From the NCBI GenBank assembly GCA_027488415.1, contig JAIYBS010000164.1, positions 1 to 6,315 on the forward strand: 6,315 nt of DNA. Reading direction: 5' to 3'. The notes beneath the pieces are model-generated. The model had not been told where the DNA came from. It ran no database searches and saw only the letters and a program-made list of their open reading frames with translations. Position 1 is the stretch's first letter. Each line of letters opens with the position of its first letter. Source of the stretch: Planctomycetaceae bacterium. Its GTDB lineage: Bacteria; Planctomycetota; Phycisphaerae; Phycisphaerales; SM1A02. The position numbers and the translations under genes were made by a program. Below, piece after piece: positions 1 to 6,315 of this stretch.

Positions 1-2824
1 CCAGCGCGGGAATGCCCGGCTCGGCAAGGGCAACGAGGCGTCGGAGGCGCTCGCGGCGTTCAATCGGCTCGCCGACAACCCGCGCAGCCGACTCGCCGAG
101 TTCAAGTACACGCGCATGGGCTCGCTCGGTGAGGCACCGCTCGTGCCGCAGCCTCCGCGCGCCCGCGTCCGGCCGGGCGGGCCGATCCTCGCGCCCTGGG
201 ACCCGATGCCGATCGACGGCATGCCGCCCGCGCCCGCGGTGGTGACGTCGATCCTTCCCGCGGCGGACCTCGACGGCGACGGCACGATCGAGTTCGTCGC
301 GCAGGTCGAGGAGCCGTCGGAGTTCCGCATCGAGCGCCGCATCGTGCGAAGCGAGCCGAGCGGGCGGTGGCGGATGGATGCCGCGACCACCGATGCCATG
401 CGCCGCGGCCGCATGATGTGGGGCGACTTCGACAACGATGGGCGCGTGGACGTGGCGTTCTCGCGCGTCGACGCGGCGACGCGCATCATCGGCGGCGGCA
501 TCTGGCCGACCTGGTCGCAGTCGCTCGCCAACGGTTCCTGGCGGCAGCACACCTTCGAGGGCGCGCTGCTCCCGTCCGACGACCTCGTCGCCACCGCGGA
601 CCTCGACCACGACGGCGACCTCGACCTCGTCTTCACGTCGCCCACCGGGTCCGGCGTCCTCTGGAACCTCAACCGTCCGGGCGTACGCGAGCCGATCGCG
701 TGGGAACGACGACCGATCGACGGTTCGCTTGCCGGCGCACGCGCGGCCGCCGCCGACCTCGACCGGGACGGCGACCTCGACCTGCTGCTCTGGTCGGCAG
801 GCGGCGCGGCCGCGCAGGCATGGACCAACGACCGACTCTGGGCGTGGCGCCGCGACGGCGCGCTCGCGGGGTTCGAGTCGAGCGGCCCGTCCGCGGTGGT
901 CGCGTTCCGGCGCAACGAGGACGGCGAGCCCGCGATCGCGACGCTCGTGGGCGGTCAGCCCGGTGCGGCGGCCGCGCTCGAGCTCTGGGAACGCGGCGGC
1001 GGACGCTGGGAGGCCGCGCGTCGGACGCCGCTCGACTCGGCGTCGGCGCTGTGGGTCACCGACCTCTCCGGAAGCGGGCACTCGAACATCGTCGCGCTGG
1101 ACGGATCGTCGCTCGTCGTGATGGATGCGCACGGCGGCGTCGTCGAGCGGCACGAGGGGATCCCGCCGGGCGCGGAGCTCGCGGCCGTCGACATGCGCGG
1201 TCCGGTCGTGGTCGCGCCGGCCGACGCCGCCGGTGACTCCCCGCGGTGGATGGGTCCCGGTCCCGGCCGTTGGCCGTTCGCCGCGATCGCCGTGCGCGGG
1301 CGGATCGACCCGTCGCAGCAGATGCGGAGCAACGCGAGCGGCATCGGCACGCGACTTGACGCGCGGGTCGGCGGCGAGTGGGTCGCGCGCGATGCGCTCT
1401 CGTGGCGGTCGAACGGGCAGCAGCCGCTCGAGCCGATCCTCGTCGGGCTCGGCGAGGCGCCTTCCGCCGATTTCGTGGCGATCGACTGGCCCGACGCGGT
1501 GACGCAGTCCGAGCTCGACCTCGGCCCCGGTGCGCACCGAATCCCCGAGACGCAGCGGCAGATCTCGAGCTGCCCGGTCATCTTCGCGTGGGACGGCGAG
1601 CGCCACCGGTTCGTGACCGACTGCCTCGGCGTCGGCGGAATCGGCTACCTGGCGGGGATCGAGCGGCGCGGCGACGGCTCGCTGTCCGCGGTCTACCCGC
1701 CGCCTCGGCCGTGGGAACGGGTCGTGCTCGGCGACGGCAGCTCGCTGGCCGCGCGCGACGGCTGCTTCGACATCCGGCTCGGCGAGCCGATGGAGGAGGC
1801 GTGCTACCTCGACGCCGCGCGCCTGGTCGCGTGGGACGTCCCGTCCGGCTGGCACCTCGCGCTCGACGAGCGCATGGGGATCAACGGGCCGGCGCCGACG
1901 GGCGAGGCGCGTTTCTGGCGGCGTTCGATGGCTCCCTCGCCTTCGTCGCCGCAGTCCGGCGCGCTCGGCGCGCGCGACGGTGTCGCGGCGGACCTCGGCC
2001 GGGCGGACGGGCGCTTCATCGGCCGGCTCGCGGAGGAGGGCGTGCTCGAACTTCGCTTCCCGCAGGCGATCGACTCGGAGGCCGGGGAGCCCGCGCTGCT
2101 CGTCGACGGCTGGGTCGAGTACCCGTACTCCTCGACGGGTTTCGCGATGTGGCAGGCGCGCGCGCCGTACCAGGCGCCCTCGATCGAGGCGCTCGACCCG
2201 GCGACCGGCGCATGGGTCTCGGTCGTCGCGGAGTACGGCTACCCGGCCGGCATGCCGCGCCAGTGCATGCTGCCGCTGCCGCGCTCGTCGATCCCCGCGG
2301 GCTGCACCTCGCTGCGCCTGCGCACGACGATGGAGCTCTACGTGGACGCCGTGCGGCTCGCGTGGATCGAACCCTGCCCGGAGGCGCGCCGCACCGAGGT
2401 TCCGCTGCGGGGCGCCGACGTCTCGGTCGCCGGCTTCGCCGCGCGCGTTCCCAGGCCGCAGCGGCGCCCCGACTACGACTACGCGCGGCGTGCACCGCTC
2501 TGGGACTGCCGCGTGCAGCCCGGCGCGTACACCCGGTTCGGCGACTGCACGCCGCTCCTCGCGCGGACCGACGACGCGGTCGCCGTGTTCGGCGCGGGCG
2601 AGGAGGTTCGCCTGCGGTTCGACGCCGCCGCGGCGCGGCCCGTGCGCGCCGGCGCCTCGCGCACGTGGGTGCTCGAGGTCGACGGCTGGTGCAAGGACAT
2701 GGATCTCCTCACGGGGCAGGGCGCGACCCTCGCGCCGATGCCGGTGCGCGACCCGTCGGCCCCGACCGCCGAACGCGATGCGCTGCACGCACGCTTCAAC
2801 GACCGATGGGCGGGAGGCCGCTGA
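1..2824 (+). CDS. FG-GAP/VCBS propeller protein with ASPIC/UnbV domain and preceding TPR-like tail (5'-partial)
   Basis: The frame is open from base 2 to the TGA at 2822-2824 with no start in context, so the true start lies upstream and 940 residues are visible (Q encoded at base 2 = 1). Residues 1-40 read like the end of a TPR array (GNARLGKGNEASEALAAF). Residues 89-400 form FG-GAP/VCBS blades with acidic loops DLDGDG (89), DFDNDG (142), DLDHDG (200) and DLDRDG (252), then degenerate ones near 302, 354 and 397. An ASPIC/UnbV domain follows: SNASGIGTR at 443 and IDWPD at 494. The last 400 residues hold further blocks I recall from TPR/ASPIC-UnbV proteins: CPVIFAWDGERHRFVTD (524), YGYPAGMPR (745), YTRFGDCTPLLARTDD (843) and DGWCKDMDL (894). 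Such proteins are normally exported; calcium-binding propeller function is known for FG-GAP loops, but the role here is unknown. Ten cysteines all lie after the ASPIC domain. The ATG at 116 is internal. The gene ends one base before the cytochrome gene, implying co-translation. Confidence 0.93.
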   Translation, partial: QRGNARLGKGNEASEALAAFNRLADNPRSRLAEFKYTRMGSLGEAPLVPQPPRARVRPGGPILAPWDPMPIDGMPPAPAVVTSILPAADLDGDGTIEFVAQVEEPSEFRIERRIVRSEPSGRWRMDAATTDAMRRGRMMWGDFDNDGRVDVAFSRVDAATRIIGGGIWPTWSQSLANGSWRQHTFEGALLPSDDLVATADLDHDGDLDLVFTSPTGSGVLWNLNRPGVREPIAWERRPIDGSLAGARAAAADLDRDGDLDLLLWSAGGAAAQAWTNDRLWAWRRDGALAGFESSGPSAVVAFRRNEDGEPAIATLVGGQPGAAAALELWERGGGRWEAARRTPLDSASALWVTDLSGSGHSNIVALDGSSLVVMDAHGGVVERHEGIPPGAELAAVDMRGPVVVAPADAAGDSPRWMGPGPGRWPFAAIAVRGRIDPSQQMRSNASGIGTRLDARVGGEWVARDALSWRSNGQQPLEPILVGLGEAPSADFVAIDWPDAVTQSELDLGPGAHRIPETQRQISSCPVIFAWDGERHRFVTDCLGVGGIGYLAGIERRGDGSLSAVYPPPRPWERVVLGDGSSLAARDGCFDIRLGEPMEEACYLDAARLVAWDVPSGWHLALDERMGINGPAPTGEARFWRRSMAPSPSSPQSGALGARDGVAADLGRADGRFIGRLAEEGVLELRFPQAIDSEAGEPALLVDGWVEYPYSSTGFAMWQARAPYQAPSIEALDPATGAWVSVVAEYGYPAGMPRQCMLPLPRSSIPAGCTSLRLRTTMELYVDAVRLAWIEPCPEARRTEVPLRGADVSVAGFAARVPRPQRRPDYDYARRAPLWDCRVQPGAYTRFGDCTPLLARTDDAVAVFGAGEEVRLRFDAAAARPVRAGASRTWVLEVDGWCKDMDLLTGQGATLAPMPVRDPSAPTAERDALHARFNDRWAGGR
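2812..2817 (+). promoter_or_regulatory. Ribosome-binding site of the cytochrome gene
   Basis: GGGAGG lies inside the last codons of the upstream gene, eight bases before the GTG at 2826. It decides the start of the cytochrome gene in favour of this GTG over the in-frame ATG at 2880, and it explains how a gene starting one base after a stop codon is translated. Confidence 0.8.
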
Positions 2825-2825
2825 C

Positions 2826-5672
2826 GTGACCGACGCCCCCAAGCGGCTCGTCCCTCCCGGCGGCGTGGTGACGCCGCGCATGCGGACGCTGCTCCTCGCG
2901 ACGCTCGTGCTGTTCGCGCTGCTCTCGATCGATTCCGTGTACCTGTCGGCGACGACGTTCCTCGAGTGGGCGTCGGGGGAGCGCCGGCAGAACCGCTTCT
3001 ACGTTTGGATGGTGTTCTGGCACCTGGTGCTCGGCCTCGCCATCGTGGTGCCGGCGATCGCCTTCGGCGCCTGGCACTGGAAGCGCTCGCACCATCATCC
3101 GAACCGCCGCGCGGTGCGGATGGGGAACGTCACATTCGTCGCCGCGCTCGTGACGCTGGTGACCGGCTTCCTGCTCACGCGCATCGAGGTCGGCGGGGTG
3201 ACCCCCGAGCTGCGCGACCCCTCCGCGCGGTCGCTCGCCTACTGGATGCACGTCGGCGCGCCGCTCGTCGCCGTGTGGGGATTCGTGCTGCACCGCCTCG
3301 CGGGCCGGCGCATCCGCTGGTGGACGGGCGCCGGCGTGGCGATCGCGTCGCTCGCGCTCGCCGCCGGTTTCGACGTGTGGCACCGCATCGACGCGGCCCG
3401 TCCGCGGCCGGGGCCGAAGGACGGCGCGGGGTACTTCGAGCCGAGCCTCGCCCGCACCGCGAACGGCGCGTTCATCGGCGAGCGCTCGCTGATGCAGAAC
3501 GACGAATGCCTCGCCTGTCACCCGGATGCCTACTCGTCGTGGGCGCACAGCGCGCACGCGGCGAGCAGCTTCAACAACCCGATGTACGCGTTCAGCGTCC
3601 GCGAGACGCGCCGGCAGGCGCATGCGCGCGAGGGTTCGGTGCAGGACGCGCGCTTCTGCGCCGGCTGCCACGATCCCGTCCCGTTCTTCACGGGTGCGTT
3701 CGAGGACCGTCGCTTCGACGACCCGGAGTACGACGTCTCGAAGGACCCGCTCGGCTCGGCGAGCATCACCTGCACCGCCTGCCACTCGATCACCTCGGTC
3801 GGCTCGACGCGCGGCAACGCGGACTACGTGATCGAGGAGAGCCCCGAGTACCCCTTCGGCGGGTCCGACAGCCCGCTGCTTCGCTGGGCCAACCACCAGC
3901 TGATCCGCGCGAAGCCCTCGTTCCACAAGCAGACGTTCCTCAAGCCGGAGGTCCACCGCGGCGCGGAGTTCTGCTCGACCTGCCACAAGGTTTTCCTCCC
4001 CGAGGAGGTGAACGACTACAAGTGGCTCCCCGGCCAGAACCACTACGACTCCTGGCGGCTCTCGAACCGGAGCGGCCACGGCGTGCAGGGCTGGTACTGG
4101 CCGAAGCATCCCGCGACTGACTGCAACGGCTGCCACATGCCGGCGGTCGCGAGCGCGGACCTCGGCGCGAAGCCGCGCGGCCCGGGCGGCGAGCTGCAGC
4201 TGCGCGACCACCTCTTCCGCGGGGCGAACACCGCCGTCGCGTCGCTCAGCGGGCTGCCGGACGCCGAGGGCGCGATCCGGGAGACCGAGGCGTTCAACCG
4301 CGACGTGCTGCGACTCGACATCTTCGCGCTTCGCGAGGGCGGCACGGCCGACGGCGCGATGTCCGCGCCGCTCGGCGACACGGCACCGGCGCTGGTCCCC
4401 GGGCGGCGGTACCTCCTCGAGCTCGTGGTGCGCACGCTGGGCGCGCTCGGGCACGAGTACACGCAGGGCACCGCCGACAGCAACGAGACGTGGATTGACG
4501 TGACCGTGCGCTGCGGCGACCGCGTGATCGGTCGTTCGGGCGGCATCGCCGGGGACACCTCGGTCGATCCGTGGTCGAAGTTCTTCAACGTCTACATGCT
4601 CGACCGCGAGGGTCGGCGCATCGATCGCCGCAATCCGCAGGACATCTTCGTCCCGCTCTACAACCACCAGGTGCCGCCCGGAGCCGCCGACCTGACGCGC
4701 GTCGCGTTCGAGCTGCCGTCCGACGCATCCGGCCCGGTCACCGTGGAGGCGTCGGTGCGGTACCGGAAGTTCGACGCGGCCTACATGCGCTACGTCTTCG
4801 GGCCGGATCGCCGCGACGACCTCCCCGTGATGACGCTCGCGACCGACCGCGTCGTGTTCGGCAGCGATGGCGCTGCCGCAGCGGGTGCGGCATCGGCGGT
4901 CGCTGCACCGGTCGCGGACGCGGAACGCTGGCTCGACGCGGGGATCGCTCACTTCCGCACCGCGGCGCGCGCTCCGGGCAAGGGACAGTGGGGGCTGGTC
5001 GACGAGCTGTTCTCGCGTGCGGCAGCGGCGGGCCGCGTCGAGGGCTGGCTCGGCCTCGCGCGCTCGGCGCTGCTCGACGGTCGGCTGGCGGACGCGGTCG
5101 ACCACCTGCGCACGGCGGCAACGAAGCACCCGGGCGAGATCCCGTGGGCGATCACCTACTGGAGCGCCGTGGTCGACCTGCAGCAGGGCGAGTACGAGCG
5201 CGCCATCGAGGGCTTCCGCCGCGTGTCGGGGACCGAGTTCCCCGATGCGCGCGCCCGCGGATTCGACTTTGCCCGGGACGACCGCGTGCTCGTCGAGTGG
5301 GCGACCGCGTGCCTCGAGCGCGCGCGGCAGCTTCGGGATCCCGCGATGGACGCGCGCCGGCGCGAGCTGCTCGCCGAGGCGGAACGGCTCACCGGCCGCG
5401 CGATCGCCGAGGACTCGCAGCGCTTCCAGACGTGGTACGTGCGGGCGCAGGCGCTCGAATCGCTCGGCGACTCGACGGGCGCGGCCGCGGCCCGCGAGGC
5501 GTACGAGCGCTACCGGCCGGACGACAACGCGCGTGACCGCGCGGTGCGCCTCGCGCGGGAGCGCGACCGCGCCGCCGACCGGGCCGCCGAGCCGTCGGCC
5601 ATCTTCGATCTTCAGCGGGCGGGAGCCCCCGGGCTTCCCGGCGCGCAGGCCGCGCCGGAGGCCGGGAAGTGA
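2826..5672 (+). CDS. Membrane-anchored pentaheme cytochrome c with b-type-like helical module and C-terminal TPRs
   Basis: This complete gene encodes 948 residues from GTG (VTDAPKRLV). Five hydrophobic helices lie near residues 20-42, 60-83, 101-119, 138-157 and 167-182. Basic loops at 84-98 and 158-164 give an N-in, C-out topology, so the rest is exported. Helices 2 and 4 carry H66/H84 and H142/H156, suggesting two b hemes (inference). Five CXXCH motifs start at C228, C278, C316, C383 and C433, the last reading CNGCHMP. Nine further histidines between 241 and 462 could supply distal ligands. Residues 495-660 form a beta-rich domain with GHEYTQGTADSNETW (542) and RRNPQDIFVPLYNHQVPPGA (601), blocks I associate with multiheme cytochromes of this kind. 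An Ala-rich linker (682-697) leads to TPR-like helices (698-900) and a tail AAEPSAIFDLQRAGAPGL. The likely role is electron transfer between quinones and an exported acceptor or donor; the substrate is unknown. No CXXCK motif is present, so NrfA-type nitrite reductase is not supported. Confidence 0.95.
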   Translation: MTDAPKRLVPPGGVVTPRMRTLLLATLVLFALLSIDSVYLSATTFLEWASGERRQNRFYVWMVFWHLVLGLAIVVPAIAFGAWHWKRSHHHPNRRAVRMGNVTFVAALVTLVTGFLLTRIEVGGVTPELRDPSARSLAYWMHVGAPLVAVWGFVLHRLAGRRIRWWTGAGVAIASLALAAGFDVWHRIDAARPRPGPKDGAGYFEPSLARTANGAFIGERSLMQNDECLACHPDAYSSWAHSAHAASSFNNPMYAFSVRETRRQAHAREGSVQDARFCAGCHDPVPFFTGAFEDRRFDDPEYDVSKDPLGSASITCTACHSITSVGSTRGNADYVIEESPEYPFGGSDSPLLRWANHQLIRAKPSFHKQTFLKPEVHRGAEFCSTCHKVFLPEEVNDYKWLPGQNHYDSWRLSNRSGHGVQGWYWPKHPATDCNGCHMPAVASADLGAKPRGPGGELQLRDHLFRGANTAVASLSGLPDAEGAIRETEAFNRDVLRLDIFALREGGTADGAMSAPLGDTAPALVPGRRYLLELVVRTLGALGHEYTQGTADSNETWIDVTVRCGDRVIGRSGGIAGDTSVDPWSKFFNVYMLDREGRRIDRRNPQDIFVPLYNHQVPPGAADLTRVAFELPSDASGPVTVEASVRYRKFDAAYMRYVFGPDRRDDLPVMTLATDRVVFGSDGAAAAGAASAVAAPVADAERWLDAGIAHFRTAARAPGKGQWGLVDELFSRAAAAGRVEGWLGLARSALLDGRLADAVDHLRTAATKHPGEIPWAITYWSAVVDLQQGEYERAIEGFRRVSGTEFPDARARGFDFARDDRVLVEWATACLERARQLRDPAMDARRRELLAEAERLTGRAIAEDSQRFQTWYVRAQALESLGDSTGAAAAREAYERYRPDDNARDRAVRLARERDRAADRAAEPSAIFDLQRAGAPGLPGAQAAPEAGK
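5657..5661 (+). promoter_or_regulatory. Ribosome-binding site of the third gene
   Basis: GGAGG lies within the final codons of the cytochrome gene, seven bases before the GTG at 5669. It supports a start that overlaps the upstream TGA by four bases (GTGA), a classical translational-coupling junction. In-frame alternatives at GTG 5708 and ATG 5735 would remove much of the short charged leader before the membrane helix. Confidence 0.78.
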
Positions 5673-6315
5673 CCGACGGAGGCGACCCGGACAGCCACGA
5701 CGACCGCGTGATCGGCGTGGCCTTCCGCCGTTCGATGGCGATTGCCGCGGTCGCCGGCGTGGCAGTCGTCCTCTGGCGGCTCTGGCCTGCGCCCGCTCCG
5801 GCGAACGTGCCGGAGGCGCCGCTTCCCGAGGGGCCCGCGGAGCTGCCCATGCCCGCCGCGTCGGGTGCATTCCGCTTCGAAGACGTCACCGACGCATGGG
5901 GCATCGACTTCCGGCGCACCGCCGGCGCGGACGGGCGCCGCTTCCTTCCCGAGACGATGGGCGGCGGCGTCGCCGTGTGGGACGTCGACCGCGACGGCGA
6001 CCTCGACCTCCTGTTCGTCGACGGCGATGCATGGCCCGACGCCCCCGCCAGCACGCCGCGCGGCGCGGGCATCGCGCTGTACCTGAACGAGCGCCGGGAG
6101 GGCGGTGAGCCGCGCTTCGTGCGCGCCGTCGGCACCGGCCTCGAGCGGCCCTGGCAGGGCATGGGGATCGTGCTTGCCGACGGCGCCGGCGACGCGCCGC
6201 CCGAGATCGTGGCGACGGGTGTCGGCGGGATCCGGCACTTCGTCCCCGTCGAGGGGACCGGTGGCCCGCGCTGGCGCGATGCCACCGCGGAGTCGGGCCT
6301 CGACCGACTGGGCGG
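5669..6315 (+). CDS. Membrane-anchored FG-GAP/CRTAC1-like protein (3'-partial)
   Basis: The frame opens at GTG (VTDGGDPDS) and is still open at the window end, giving 215 residues. A short charged leader (1-22) precedes one hydrophobic helix at about 23-38 (MAIAAVAGVAVVLWRLW). A Pro/Ala-rich linker (39-66) follows, so the remainder is probably exported and tethered, or released by a signal peptidase. Residues 68-120 match the opening of CRTAC1-type proteins: FRFEDVTDAWGIDF, then FLPETMGGGVAVWDVD, then the acidic FG-GAP loop DVDRDGDLDLLFVDGD (105). A second blade from GMGIVLADG (164) has lost the acidic ligand pattern, and a third repeat begins at RWRDATAESGL (201). An ASPIC/UnbV domain would be expected at the missing C-terminus (family knowledge, not seen). 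It belongs to the same broad family as the first gene but starts with a membrane anchor and, in the visible part, lacks TPRs. It is translationally coupled to the cytochrome and probably works with it outside the cytoplasm. Confidence 0.91.
   Translation, partial: MTDGGDPDSHDDRVIGVAFRRSMAIAAVAGVAVVLWRLWPAPAPANVPEAPLPEGPAELPMPAASGAFRFEDVTDAWGIDFRRTAGADGRRFLPETMGGGVAVWDVDRDGDLDLLFVDGDAWPDAPASTPRGAGIALYLNERREGGEPRFVRAVGTGLERPWQGMGIVLADGAGDAPPEIVATGVGGIRHFVPVEGTGGPRWRDATAESGLDRLG

Noticed and set aside
116..118. ATG at 116 as the start of the first gene
   Set aside because: The frame is open to the window edge with TPR-like sequence before it, and no ribosome-binding site precedes this ATG. It is an internal methionine.
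1980..2825. Upstream extension of the cytochrome frame to an ATG at 1980
   Set aside because: The extension runs inside the first gene in another frame and translates to Arg/Ser-rich low-complexity sequence. The GTG at 2826 has a well-placed GGGAGG and is followed by sensible protein.
1378..2829. A 483-codon plus-strand frame overlapping the first gene, and a similar one at 4867-6108
   Set aside because: Both give Arg/Ala-rich, domain-free translations lying over well-supported genes in another frame. They are out-of-frame shadows of GC-rich coding sequence.
2818..2880. Promoter or terminator between the first and second genes
   Set aside because: Only one base separates the genes, and I saw no convincing -35/-10 pair or hairpin with a T-run. 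Co-transcription is the simpler reading.
2880..2882. ATG at 2880 as the start of the cytochrome gene
   Set aside because: It lies directly before helix 1 but has no comparable ribosome-binding site. The GTG at 2826 has an ideal site and coupled spacing. It remains a weaker alternative.
3507..4136. NrfA-type nitrite reductase or octaheme hydroxylamine oxidoreductase-like enzyme
   Set aside because: There are only five CXXCH motifs and no CXXCK catalytic motif. The domain is embedded in a membrane/TPR fusion, so a specific nitrogen-cycle enzyme name is not supported.
2796..5870. A 1024-codon open frame on the minus strand opposite the cytochrome gene
   Set aside because: It is Arg/Ala/Val-rich with no recognisable domain. 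It mirrors a high-GC coding strand, where stop codons are rare on the opposite strand. The plus-strand frame has heme motifs, membrane helices and RBS-supported starts.
1..6315. CRISPR array, tRNA, rRNA or insertion sequence
   Set aside because: No regularly spaced repeats, cloverleaf-like arms, rRNA-like segments, transposase motifs or terminal inverted repeats were seen. All repeated DNA traces to FG-GAP coding repeats or to the two start regions.

Overview
The window is very GC-rich coding DNA with strong G/C preference at third codon positions (27 of the first 30 codons of the last gene end in G or C). It is packed end to end with three plus-strand genes and has no intergenic space. The protein families are FG-GAP/VCBS propeller proteins with an ASPIC/UnbV domain, and a multiheme cytochrome c carrying TPRs. 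Together with the base composition, these best suit a high-GC Planctomycetota-type bacterium. Acidobacteriota, Gemmatimonadota or another high-GC environmental lineage cannot be excluded from sequence reading alone, and no rRNA or other marker gene is present.

Layout: (1) bases 1-2824, the 3' part of a large gene whose start lies upstream. It encodes a TPR-like tail, a probable seven-bladed FG-GAP propeller, an ASPIC/UnbV domain and a cysteine-rich C-terminal region of about 400 residues. (2) bases 2826-5672, a complete gene starting at GTG. It encodes 948 residues: five predicted membrane helices with paired histidines, five CXXCH heme c motifs, a beta-rich domain, and a TPR tail. (3) bases 5669-6315, the 5' part of a third gene, also starting at GTG. 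It encodes a membrane-anchored FG-GAP/CRTAC1-like protein that runs off the window.

Genes 1 and 2 are one base apart (TGA-C-GTG). Genes 2 and 3 overlap by four bases (GTGA). Genes 2 and 3 each have a GGAGG ribosome-binding site inside the preceding gene. The three are therefore almost certainly one translationally coupled operon. No promoter or terminator was seen.

Working together (inference): the central protein looks like an inner-membrane redox protein. A cytochrome-b-like helical bundle would exchange electrons with the quinone pool and pass them to or from an exported pentaheme c domain. The flanking propeller proteins and the TPR segments would be its exported partners or scaffolds. 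The substrate is unknown. The combination of a b-type-like module, pentaheme c domain, beta domain and TPRs in one chain, sandwiched between two FG-GAP proteins, is the most interesting thing in the window.
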